Part shown: positions 1 to 6,112 of the stretch, one piece after another | Layout: each line of letters begins with the position of its first letter | How positions within the stretch are numbered: position 1 is the stretch's first letter | Assembly (NCBI GenBank): GCA_030671745.1 | Contig: DAOVHT010000064.1 | Location: 1 to 6,112 of the forward strand | Direction: 5' to 3' | Length of the DNA: 6,112 nucleotides | Origin: Candidatus Nanohaloarchaea archaeon | GTDB taxonomy: Archaea; EX4484-52; GLR71 | Notes under the pieces: generated by a model | Database searches by the model: none | What the model saw: only the letters and a program-made list of their open reading frames with translations | Told to the model about the DNA's origin: nothing | Made by a program: the position numbers and the translations under genes

Positions 1-696
1 AAAATACAAAATATTTATCTTAGCCATAAAACCATCAATTGTTGAATATCTATTTACAGACACCATATCTCTATTAACACTACCCCACCCATAAGATAAT
101 ACTGTTCTCTCAAAGGCCACAAAATCACCATCATTATCAATTTTAGATATTGTATAATTCACACCTGAAATAAGAATTATATTATTTTTCTTCCGACTAA
201 TATAATTTTCATCCGCATCCACATCAACACGATCATAACCAGACAGACTACTACTATTCCATACTCTAACATTTACAATCGTAGAGATACCATAATCCTT
301 ATTGAATTTCACACTACCCAAATGATCATACCCTGAAACATCACCAGTAAATATAATCGGATACTGCTCAATAACTATTTTCTGACGATACCTAAATTTC
401 TCCACAAATGAATCACGAAGCTTCGTTTTATTATCTGCATAAGCATAGATCAATGATTCATTAAGTACATTATCTTCCATTTCAACATTCCTTAAAAACT
501 CATCAGAAAAAATCCATGCTTCCGCATGCAAATTATTACTATTTAAAGTATTATAAAAAGGACTAATTGAACCCATAGCAATATTTGCGGCATAAATTAC
601 CGATAATGCAAGAACTAAAAACGCGAACAAATAATCAATATTCAATTGACCTTTACGTTTACAATCCAATAATATATTAACTTTTTTATAAAGCAT
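1..696 (-). CDS. Class III prepilin-like secreted protein (pilin C), 3' end beyond window
   Basis: This reading frame is open from an ATG at 696 to the window edge, giving 232 residues with no stop, so the C-terminus lies outside. Residues 1-16 are a basic leader ending in CKRKG. The likely prepilin peptidase cut is between G16 and Q17, followed by Q17-L-N-I-D21, which puts an acidic residue at mature +5 as in the archaeal QxxxE/D class III motif. A single hydrophobic helix follows (about 22-42). The rest is polar, Asn/Asp/Ser-rich and predicted to be outside the membrane. It has four N-x-S/T sequons (N79, N89, N147, N180), possible sites for archaeal N-glycosylation, and Asp-rich stretches at 158-162 and 187-191. 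The only cysteine is C12, in the leader. The ATG lies 5 bp after the stop of the upstream platform gene, with only a weak GGG upstream. It is probably a minor or accessory pilin of the same machine. I do not recognise a family for the outer domain. Confidence 0.85.
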   Translation of the reverse strand, partial: MLYKKVNILLDCKRKGQLNIDYLFAFLVLALSVIYAANIAMGSISPFYNTLNSNNLHAEAWIFSDEFLRNVEMEDNVLNESLIYAYADNKTKLRDSFVEKFRYRQKIVIEQYPIIFTGDVSGYDHLGSVKFNKDYGISTIVNVRVWNSSSLSGYDRVDVDADENYISRKKNNIILISGVNYTISKIDNDGDFVAFERTVLSYGWGSVNRDMVSVNRYSTIDGFMAKINILYF

Positions 697-701
697 ACAA
701 T

Positions 702-1640
702 TTACCCAAATACAATAAACACAATAAATGCCACAACAGATAAAAATAATGCGTGTTTAACCCCTGCAGCTGCAGAACTTTCACTAATTTCACCACACAT
801 AAGCCCACTCGTTAATGCTTGAATAAGTGCCATCAAGAAAAATAACGCTTCAAAATAACACAATTGTCCTTCACCAAACCCAAATGGAACACATATAGAA
901 CAAACAAATGGCACCATCGAACAATACTCTATATCTGACTCACTTACAGAATTATCAGAAGCACCAAAAAGACTAACATCCATAAGACCTGAAGATACAA
1001 GAGGCATCATAATGTTATACATCATAAGAGCAATAACAAGGAAAAGAAAAGATATGAAATACATCATAACAACTTGCTGAGACATGTCTGCTTTTCTCTC
1101 ATCATGAAGTTCTTTTATAGTTTTTATATCTGTAGAGAGATCATCCATAACCTCCGTAACATCTCCTCCCGCATTAAATGCCTCAAGAATAATAGTAAAT
1201 GACCTTTTCATAACAGTACTATACTTAAGTCTTTTAGCCATAGATGCCATAACTTGCACAAAAGGCATACCCCATGAAAGTTGATGCACAGATTTTGCAA
1301 TTTCAGAATTAAGTTCGCCATAATCAGTATTCATACGACTTCGCAAAGCATCCTGAAAAGTCATACCACTTTTTTTTGCCTCTGCAAAATCTCTCAAAAA
1401 ACGAGGAAACTGATCTTCCATCCGACTGTATTTAGAAAAATTAATATACGAATAAAGTGCTGAAGGAACTACAGAAACAATAGCTCCGATAAACAATATA
1501 ATTATCCCTAATGACTGAAACATTGAATTGAATGCTAAAAATAACCCAAATATAATAAAAATAACACCCGTAATGAGAGATCCATGTTTAATCAATTTCT
1601 CATTTTCATGTCCAAAAAGTGTATTTATATCAAAAGCCAT
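702..1640 (-). CDS. TadC/FlaJ-like platform protein, C-terminal-half type (T2SS F domain)
   Basis: This 312-aa polytopic protein matches the second half of archaeal FlaJ/ArlJ and the bacterial TadC type. Helices are seen at about 20-38 and 44-64. A cytoplasmic T2SS-F domain follows (about 65-188), with the family-like runs FPRFLRDFAEAKKSGMT (78-94) and QLSWGMPF (120-127) and a GGDVTEVM turn near 158-165. Further helices lie at about 189-209, 263-281 and 296-311. A conserved-looking cytoplasmic turn, GLMCGEISESSAAAGVKHA, covers 279-297. With the N-terminus inside, the loop 210-262 falls outside the membrane. It contains C240, C247, C250 and C261, an unusual set (see findings). The role is the inner-membrane platform on which the ATPase acts during pilin insertion. 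The ATG follows the TAG of the preceding gene with no gap and in the same frame. A GGAG 9 bp upstream supports separate initiation. Confidence 0.93.
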   Translation of the reverse strand: MAFDINTLFGHENEKLIKHGSLITGVIFIIFGLFLAFNSMFQSLGIIILFIGAIVSVVPSALYSYINFSKYSRMEDQFPRFLRDFAEAKKSGMTFQDALRSRMNTDYGELNSEIAKSVHQLSWGMPFVQVMASMAKRLKYSTVMKRSFTIILEAFNAGGDVTEVMDDLSTDIKTIKELHDERKADMSQQVVMMYFISFLFLVIALMMYNIMMPLVSSGLMDVSLFGASDNSVSESDIEYCSMVPFVCSICVPFGFGEGQLCYFEALFFLMALIQALTSGLMCGEISESSAAAGVKHALFLSVVAFIVFIVFG

Positions 1641-1643
1641 CTA
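1641..1643 (-). other. Single in-frame TAG between the two platform genes
   Basis: The sequence reads ACG AAT TAG ATG GCT, with the TAG closing the upstream platform gene and the ATG opening the downstream one in the same frame. No other stop separates the two open frames, which together span 2564 to 702. Ordinary termination followed by reinitiation is the default reading. Pilin A also ends in TAG, and reading through there would add only about 11 residues before a TAA, so TAG is probably a normal stop in this genome. Confidence 0.9.
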
Positions 1644-2564
1644 ATTCGTCTCCGGAGTTATACCTTTTATCAATAATATGACACCTGCAGATACTATAGG
1701 AATAATCAAAAACACAACAGCCATCTGTGACCCGACAATGAAACCAGCCATATCTGACCCTGCCATAGAACCCATTATAGCTGTTAACACCATAAACATT
1801 ATCGACCCGATCATTACAACAGTAAGATATATTTCAACAATCATTGAAAGTTTATGCTGTAACACTTTAAGAATCATCTGGTATTGTGAAATCGCAGTCT
1901 TTGCTTTCTCCCTAAGATAAAGACGAAGATCACCGCCGGACATTTCAACAGTCCGCATCCCCCATAAAAGGTCCATCAACTGTTGAGATGGTGTTCTTTC
2001 TGCTGCATTTTTCAAAGCATGAAGCATATCGATACCCAACACATCCACTTCTTCTACAATTTTATTTGCTTCTTTAGAGATCTCACCATACTCATTAAAT
2101 TTTGCAAGTGCACGAAACATAGCAATAGGTGGTGTCCCCCCGCCAGAGATTGTAGTAAGATATAGTGTAGCATAAGGTACTAATCCATCTATCTTTTTTT
2201 TTCTTTCATCCCTACGTATCCCTGGATACACATAAAAAAAACCAAAAATAAGAGCTGAAAAAAATATTGCACCAAAAATAGATAAAAAAAGAGACATGAA
2301 GACACTACGGGTCATTATAAGGATTATTACTGACAAAGACAATGTCATAAAAAAAAATACAGCAATTGAAGTAAGAACTGCAACCGAAATATATTCATCA
2401 AGTGCCATATTTATGTCGCCTTTTTTCATTGCGACTTTAAGTTCACTAAAATGAACCATATATGGCTGCACATAAGGGCGAAATATATCTGACGCAAACT
2501 TAACATAATTAAAACCGCCAAGCTCTTGTCCTTTTTCAACAGCATTAATCTGTGTCAACGCCAT
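1641..2564 (-). CDS. TadB/FlaJ-like platform protein, N-terminal-half type (T2SS F domain)
   Basis: This 307-aa membrane protein resembles the first half of archaeal FlaJ/ArlJ. A cytoplasmic segment of about 58 residues comes first, then helices at about 59-83 and 88-114. A cytoplasmic T2SS-F domain (about 115-239) contains SGGGTPP (140-146), DVLGIDMLHALKNAAERTPS (174-193) and LLWGMRTVEMSGGDL (199-213), all typical of the FlaJ family. Two closing helices lie at about 240-264 and 278-300. I chose the ATG at 2564 because GGTGAGG ends 3 bp before it. A GTG at 2573 is in frame, but it lies inside that ribosome binding site and would add only three residues. The gene overlaps the ATPase gene by 20 bp in another frame, so translation is probably coupled. 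It ends in TAG, directly abutting and in frame with the next platform gene. Together the two would form the usual full-length platform. Confidence 0.93.
   Translation of the reverse strand: MALTQINAVEKGQELGGFNYVKFASDIFRPYVQPYMVHFSELKVAMKKGDINMALDEYISVAVLTSIAVFFFMTLSLSVIILIMTRSVFMSLFLSIFGAIFFSALIFGFFYVYPGIRRDERKKKIDGLVPYATLYLTTISGGGTPPIAMFRALAKFNEYGEISKEANKIVEEVDVLGIDMLHALKNAAERTPSQQLMDLLWGMRTVEMSGGDLRLYLREKAKTAISQYQMILKVLQHKLSMIVEIYLTVVMIGSIMFMVLTAIMGSMAGSDMAGFIVGSQMAVVFLIIPIVSAGVILLIKGITPETN
1650..1653 (-). promoter_or_regulatory. Ribosome binding site of second platform gene
   Basis: GGAG lies inside the last codons of the upstream platform gene, 9 bp before the ATG at 1640. It supports separate initiation at that ATG rather than production only by readthrough of the TAG. 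Confidence 0.6.
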
Positions 2565-4629
2565 AATCCTCACCTATAAGATCCATCAGAGTATTGCTGT
2601 CATTATAATAAGCATTAATGACCTCATTGACACGTAAATAATTAATTATATATCTATCAGACATCCACTCTAATATTTTCATCCTTTCACGAAGCTGATC
2701 TTTCAATATATTTATGCTGATTCCACTCTCATTAGAGATCTTACCAATGATATTACTATCAGAAACAACTGCGCATTTATCATCAAAAGTATTTAATTCA
2801 AATACTTTATTTGCGACGATATTGTCCTTTTCAGAATCATAACCTATTATCTCCTGAACTTGCGTCACTCTCCTGACATAACCATTCTGTAATTTTAATC
2901 TTTTTGCAAAGACCAAAAGATCCAATGTTTCAAGGAGAGATTTAGACAGATCTATAGGTCTTGTAGTAAGCCTATCCACAACTTTTTCAAGAGAATCCGC
3001 ATGGAACGTTGAAATGCCAGGATGACCTGTTGCAATCTGCTGAAAAAATACTGAAGCTTCAACCCCACGGATTTCACCGACGATTATATAATCAGGTCTC
3101 TGCCTAAGTGATCCTTTAAGAAGATCAAACATACTGACTTCACCACGACGATTACCACTAGCATCAATTTCACCAAAACCTGCTCGCGAAACCTCAGGCA
3201 CCCAATGTTCATGAGACAATTTAATTTCAGGGGTATCTTCGATAGATACAACTTTAGCAGATGGTTTTATGAACATAGAAATAGCATTCAATAAAGAAGT
3301 TTTTCCTGATGCAGTTGCACCAACAATCAACATTGATTTTCCATGTTCAATAGCCAACCAAAGATATGCAAGTGTTCTTGAGTCCATTGTACCAAAATTA
3401 AGAAGATGTACCGGTGTCAATGGTTCATTAAGGAAACGCCTTATAGTTATATTTGACCCTTTAGATGCAATGTCTGTAGCGAGAGTTGCCTGAACCCTTG
3501 AACCATCAGGTAAAGATCCTTGAAGAAGTGGTTCAGCCATAGATATTGATCGTCCACATTTCTGTGCAATCCTCATAACAAGAGTATCTAAGTCTTCATG
3601 TGTCTTCAAAATAATATTTGTTTGCAATGACCCCAATTTTGGATCCCTATGATAAACATACATAGGAATGCCAACACCATCACAGCTTATATCCTCAATT
3701 TGAGAATCATTGAGTATAGGCTGTAAAGCCCCCAACCCAACAAAATCACGGATTATATAGTATTTATAGATCTCTAATTTATTTTTATCAACTACAAAAT
3801 TAAAACGTATAATTATCTTTTCCATCATAGATTCAATATAAGACGTCGATGAATCCTTACTGAAGGACTTAAAATCCACATCAATCTCTTCTTCAATCAC
3901 TTTCTTGATTTTATCAATCTGCCCTTTATCCTGCGGCGACAGAACAGGTTCCACAACATTATAAACCATACTATTTTTTTTAGTATCCCATATTATATTT
4001 GCCCAAGCATAAACTTTCTCACCTTTTTTAGGTGCTGAAGGGACTAATGGATACTTTATGTTTGTCTTTAAAAAATCAGATGTAGATAAATCTTTACGAA
4101 CTCGCATAGTCTTAACTTCTAAATTATCCAGATCAACCCCTTTAATGTCTTCTTTAAGTGTATTTTTCACATTTTTATGAGAATTGATAGATACTTGTTC
4201 TCCCCCCACAACAGATGTACTCTCTAATTTCTTATCAATATCAGATATAGCAGATTGCATGACTGCTATCTCATCATTTTGAACATTATTTATTCCAGAA
4301 GAGACACCATTACCAACATAGGTCTCTTTAGGTACAGGATAAACTGAAGTTTGAACTGGAGATGATGTAGTATTAGACGAACCTGAAAAGGATCTAAAAG
4401 GTTGTATAGGTGCAACATTCTCTTCGATTATGACAATTGGTGATGAATTACTTCCTCCCTTAGAAATATTAGGTATAGCCACCCCCTCACGTTTCCCAAC
4501 ACGAGCCAATATCTGTTCAGTATTCTTGATAAAAGTATTATTTTCATCCCTACGAATAATAGATGCTTGATACCTCTTTGCAAACTTTTTTGTAACATTT
4601 CTAAGATTAAACCGCTTAATGCTCTCCAC
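2545..4629 (-). CDS. TadA/VirB11-type secretion ATPase (archaeal GspE/FlaI family) with long N-terminal extension
   Basis: This 694-aa protein is the motor ATPase that powers filament assembly from the cytoplasmic face, probably as a hexamer. Residues 1-185 are a basic then Ser/Thr/Asn/Pro-rich, apparently disordered extension. The N-terminal domain runs from about 190 to 400 and includes YPLVP (193-197) and the VVEPVL segment (225-230). The catalytic domain is intact. Walker A is GATASGKTS (437-445, K443), the Asp box is SIEDTPEI (462-469), Walker B is GEIRG (518-522, E519), and the His box is GHPGISTFHADS (535-546). Arg-rich DRLTTRP follows at 552-558. A C-terminal helical tail runs to 694. 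Archaeal relatives are commonly about 500-560 aa, so the size excess is mostly at the N-terminus. The only usable start near the beginning is GTG at 4629, since an in-frame TGA lies two codons upstream and the first internal ATG is M124. The gene overlaps pilin B by 14 bp. Confidence 0.95.
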   Translation of the reverse strand: MESIKRFNLRNVTKKFAKRYQASIIRRDENNTFIKNTEQILARVGKREGVAIPNISKGGSNSSPIVIIEENVAPIQPFRSFSGSSNTTSSPVQTSVYPVPKETYVGNGVSSGINNVQNDEIAVMQSAISDIDKKLESTSVVGGEQVSINSHKNVKNTLKEDIKGVDLDNLEVKTMRVRKDLSTSDFLKTNIKYPLVPSAPKKGEKVYAWANIIWDTKKNSMVYNVVEPVLSPQDKGQIDKIKKVIEEEIDVDFKSFSKDSSTSYIESMMEKIIIRFNFVVDKNKLEIYKYYIIRDFVGLGALQPILNDSQIEDISCDGVGIPMYVYHRDPKLGSLQTNIILKTHEDLDTLVMRIAQKCGRSISMAEPLLQGSLPDGSRVQATLATDIASKGSNITIRRFLNEPLTPVHLLNFGTMDSRTLAYLWLAIEHGKSMLIVGATASGKTSLLNAISMFIKPSAKVVSIEDTPEIKLSHEHWVPEVSRAGFGEIDASGNRRGEVSMFDLLKGSLRQRPDYIIVGEIRGVEASVFFQQIATGHPGISTFHADSLEKVVDRLTTRPIDLSKSLLETLDLLVFAKRLKLQNGYVRRVTQVQEIIGYDSEKDNIVANKVFELNTFDDKCAVVSDSNIIGKISNESGISINILKDQLRERMKILEWMSDRYIINYLRVNEVINAYYNDSNTLMDLIGEDYGVDTD
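2568..2574 (-). promoter_or_regulatory. Ribosome binding site deciding the start of the first platform gene
   Basis: GGTGAGG matches the archaeal anti-Shine-Dalgarno complement well. Its GGTGA core ends 5 bp before the ATG at 2564. It sits inside the 3' end of the ATPase gene and contains the alternative GTG start, which argues for the ATG. Confidence 0.7.
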
Positions 4630-5053
4630 CTCTCAAAAACACAGAATCCCCATCATACTCCACTTTCAAAACCTTACCTGAACTTGATACAATACCATTT
4701 ACATTGACAGGAACATCTACTATTTTTCTACTGTCTCCCATCTTTATCATAAATTGTTTCCTAGCCGGATTAAATCCTGATATCACATATATTTCCTGGC
4801 TTATAGTCCTTGGAATTTCAATAACAACAAATCCGGAAGTTGCATTTGAAAATACAAGTTTATCTATCGCAGATATTATGAAATTGGAAATCTGCATAGC
4901 ACTCTGATCTTCAATATCATCCGAAACACGACCATTTATTGAATTGAAAGTTGAAGATACTCCTACAATCACCACAATTGAAAGAGCAATAAACAATATC
5001 TCTTCAAGAACTAAGTTCTGTCCTTTACGTTTTCTTGAAAAATATTGCATCAT
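4616..5053 (-). CDS. Small class III prepilin-like protein (pilin B)
   Basis: This 145-aa protein has a basic leader (SRKRKG, residues 6-11), a likely prepilin peptidase cut between G11 and Q12, and a hydrophobic helix (about 18-36) beginning just after E17 and E18. The acidic residues fall at mature +6/+7 rather than the usual +5. The outer part (about 37-145) is small, beta-strand-like, free of cysteine, and has one N-A-T sequon at N70. A TTG six codons upstream (5071) would overlap pilin A. I prefer the ATG at 5053, 7 bp after the pilin A stop; the adjacent ATG at 5050 is equally possible, and the only ribosome-binding-like bases are a weak GTGG. The 3' end overlaps the ATPase start. Its short length and position suggest a minor, initiating or tip pilin, but a major subunit cannot be excluded. 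Confidence 0.87.
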   Translation of the reverse strand: MMQYFSRKRKGQNLVLEEILFIALSIVVIVGVSSTFNSINGRVSDDIEDQSAMQISNFIISAIDKLVFSNATSGFVVIEIPRTISQEIYVISGFNPARKQFMIKMGDSRKIVDVPVNVNGIVSSSGKVLKVEYDGDSVFLRGGEH

Positions 5054-5060
5054 ATCCACA

Positions 5061-5999
5061 CTAACTACCAAACGATACTGTAACAGGCGTCACGGTAAGA
5101 GGACCTCCAGTCTTCTCAGCAGTTTCCGAAATAAAATCATCAAGAGCAGATATTGTCAATGAAACTTTTGAAGATGAACCCATTGACCCGATTAAATTAC
5201 TTCCCTTCTTTGTAATCAACGTCAGATAACCATTTCCATTTTCATCATTGATATCATCCAATTCTCGATAGACTAACTTGAAAATTGTTTTATATTCCAC
5301 ACCATAAGGAATTGTCTTGACAACTATAACTCCTGCATCATTTACACCTGAAAAACCCGTTATTACTTTCTCGGGTCCAGATATTGTAACAAAATCATTA
5401 TCACAATCAATATATTCTACTTTGTAACCCTCTGTACCTAAATAAGTTCCTGAAACAGCATCATCTAAATCAATAACACCCCCACCACAATTAATATCAA
5501 CTGATTCAACGCCCCCTGCACATAAATTTGAAAAATCACAATCATAGTCAGGTAATGTCACTGCGTCAGTATTATTTCCAGTATACAACGTCTGTGATAT
5601 AGGACTGAAACCATCAAGTGAGACCCATTGCCCTATGGCAGAAGTAACTCCTTTTGTCATAATTGTATAAGTTATGGAATTAACTCTATCCGAGGGTAAA
5701 TTCGCTTTAATTGTACCATCTGGCATTTTTTCTAAAGTACCGCCTTCAATTTTCATTTCACCTGCAAGATTAAGATTGATTACACGTGACCCTCCTGATG
5801 CAGATACTTCACCGATTGATGACTTTATGTCTTGCATAAGTGAAAATGCTTGAGTTACTTCTGAATTGGTCTTACTCTTATCAAGCATTGGAAGCCCCCA
5901 CCAAAGTGCACCCGAAACTGCAGCAATACTAATTCCTGTAAGCAATATCATAGATATTATCTGTACCTGTGCCTTTCTTCTAACAAACTTTGACGCCAT
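5061..5999 (-). CDS. Class III prepilin-like protein (pilin A), first gene of the operon
   Basis: This 312-aa secreted filament-type protein begins with a short basic leader (KFVRRKA, 4-10). The likely cleavage is between A10 and Q11, and a strongly hydrophobic helix runs about 14-36, ending in LWWGLP. This start recalls a pilin type widespread in DPANN archaea. Unlike the other two pilins it has no Asp or Glu at mature +5. A linker with IGEVSASGGSRVI (62-74) leads into a beta-rich outer domain. Residues about 145-205 look like an insert with all four cysteines (C154, C160, C171, C199), which could form two disulfides. DENGNG at 252-257 resembles a calcium-binding loop. One sequon is at N142. 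The ATG at 5999 is the only possible start, since an in-frame TGA lies three codons upstream. As first gene after the promoter-like leader it is a candidate major subunit, but its length would also suit a minor or adhesive pilin. Confidence 0.88.
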   Translation of the reverse strand: MASKFVRRKAQVQIISMILLTGISIAAVSGALWWGLPMLDKSKTNSEVTQAFSLMQDIKSSIGEVSASGGSRVINLNLAGEMKIEGGTLEKMPDGTIKANLPSDRVNSITYTIMTKGVTSAIGQWVSLDGFSPISQTLYTGNNTDAVTLPDYDCDFSNLCAGGVESVDINCGGGVIDLDDAVSGTYLGTEGYKVEYIDCDNDFVTISGPEKVITGFSGVNDAGVIVVKTIPYGVEYKTIFKLVYRELDDINDENGNGYLTLITKKGSNLIGSMGSSSKVSLTISALDDFISETAEKTGGPLTVTPVTVSFGS

Positions 6000-6034
6000 A
6001 ATAACTCAATCCCTACCTCAAATTAATTTAATCC

Positions 6035-6050
6035 TAAAAATTAATTTTTA
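6035..6050. repeat. 16-bp perfect palindrome overlapping the candidate promoter
   Basis: TAAAAATTAATTTTTA is its own reverse complement and overlaps the downstream TATA-like box. Its core, AAATTAATTT, occurs again at 6020-6029, centre to centre 18 bp away and close to the expected transcription start. This could be a pair of operator half-sites for a dimeric regulator, but it contains only A and T in an AT-rich region and may be chance. Confidence 0.4.
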
Positions 6051-6064
6051 TACGTTATTTATAA
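6045..6064 (-). promoter_or_regulatory. Candidate archaeal promoter (TATA-like boxes) for the pilus operon
   Basis: On the minus strand TTATAAATA (6056-6064) and TATAAAAA (6045-6052) both resemble archaeal TATA boxes. Archaeal transcription usually starts about 25 bp downstream of the box. The closer box would give a start near 6022 and a short leader of about 20 bases that still includes GAGGT. No strong BRE stands out, and the whole region is AT-rich, so chance matches are likely. Confidence 0.45.
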
Positions 6065-6112
6065 TTCGTTAAAGTAGGATATATAGTTTTAAAATAAATC
6101 AAGAAAAAAGGA

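Larger units (their letters stand above)
6000..6112. other. Gene-free leader upstream of the operon
   Basis: This 113-bp AT-rich stretch reaches the window edge and holds no credible gene. On the minus strand it contains two TATA-like boxes and GAGGT (6015-6019), which lies 15 bp from the pilin A ATG and is far for a ribosome binding site; GATTGAG (6005-6011) is a closer but poor match. A run of six A (6104-6109) followed by GGA reads on the minus strand as a T-tract that could end an upstream gene. On the plus strand it could precede a divergent gene just past the edge. The sequence does not decide between these. Confidence 0.6.

Noticed and set aside
1281..1463. Plus-strand open frame of 60 codons
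   Set aside because: It lies wholly opposite the second platform gene, is short, shows no family features and has no supporting ribosome binding site.
1678..1920. Plus-strand open frame of 80 codons
   Set aside because: It is antisense to conserved helices of the first platform protein; its Ile/Thr-rich make-up is a mirror of the Asn/Gly/Met/Val codons on the other strand.
1983..2165. Plus-strand open frame of 60 codons
   Set aside because: It lies opposite the conserved T2SS-F domain of the first platform protein and is not protein-like.
2565..2573. GTG start at 2573 for the first platform protein
   Set aside because: The GTG is part of the GGTGAGG ribosome binding site for the ATG at 2564.
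3269..3493. Plus-strand open frame of 74 codons
   Set aside because: It lies opposite the Walker A region of the ATPase, whose coding status is certain.
5051..5071. TTG start at 5071 for pilin B
   Set aside because: It would overlap pilin A by 11 bp and add six residues ahead of an already complete leader; ATG at 5053 is the simpler start.
4704..5162. Two plus-strand open frames (4704-4907 and 4944-5162)
   Set aside because: Both are antisense to pilin B, the second running into pilin A, with no independent support.
5866..6072. Plus-strand open frame of 68 codons, with an apparent hydrophobic segment
   Set aside because: It is antisense to the pilin A signal and helix region, so its hydrophobicity is a by-product of that sequence, and it runs across the likely promoter.
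1..6112. CRISPR arrays, tRNA or rRNA genes, insertion sequences
   Set aside because: I saw no regularly spaced repeats, no cloverleaf-like or rRNA-like stretch, and no transposase or terminal inverted repeats; the window is almost fully filled by six co-oriented genes.

Overview
The window looks archaeal. It carries a compact operon, all on the minus strand, for a type IV filament (pilus- or archaellum-like) assembly machine. The archaeal reading rests on four things. Three short secreted proteins have class III prepilin-type N-termini (a basic stretch, then KGQ or KAQ, then one hydrophobic helix). The secretion ATPase has the GATASGKT form of the Walker A loop that is common in archaeal FlaI/TadA relatives. 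The two membrane proteins resemble the two halves of archaeal FlaJ/ArlJ. The leader has AT-rich TATA-like boxes rather than an obvious bacterial -35/-10 promoter. The DNA is clearly AT-rich. The pilin types, especially the KAQVQIISMILLTGI-like start of the first one, recall DPANN archaea (Woesearchaeota/Pacearchaeota-like), but the lineage is an inference.

Layout in the direction of transcription (high to low coordinates): a leader of about 110 bp with TATA-like boxes and a 16-bp palindrome (6000-6112); pilin A, 312 aa (5999-5061); pilin B, 145 aa (5053-4616); a TadA/VirB11-family ATPase, 694 aa with a long N-terminal extension (4629-2545); a FlaJ N-half-like platform protein, 307 aa (2564-1641); a FlaJ C-half-like platform protein, 312 aa (1640-702); and pilin C, at least 232 aa and cut by the window edge (696-1). 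Genes overlap by up to 20 bp or are separated by 0-7 bp, so they are almost certainly co-transcribed and translationally coupled. There is no gene-free stretch over 300 bp.

Expected working: a prepilin peptidase encoded elsewhere trims the N-terminal basic segments of the three pilins. The hexameric ATPase, docked on the two polytopic platform proteins, then drives pilin helices out of the membrane into a filament. No prepilin peptidase, glycosyltransferase or chemotaxis gene is in the window. The filament's purpose (adhesion, host contact, motility or DNA uptake) cannot be read from this sequence.

The most interesting observation is that the two platform genes are in the same reading frame and are separated by exactly one TAG codon followed at once by ATG. 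Readthrough or reassignment of that codon would give a 620-residue FlaJ-like fusion. Other points of note are the ATPase extension of about 185 residues, a four-cysteine loop predicted outside the membrane in the second platform protein, four cysteines in pilin A, and the palindrome over a candidate promoter.
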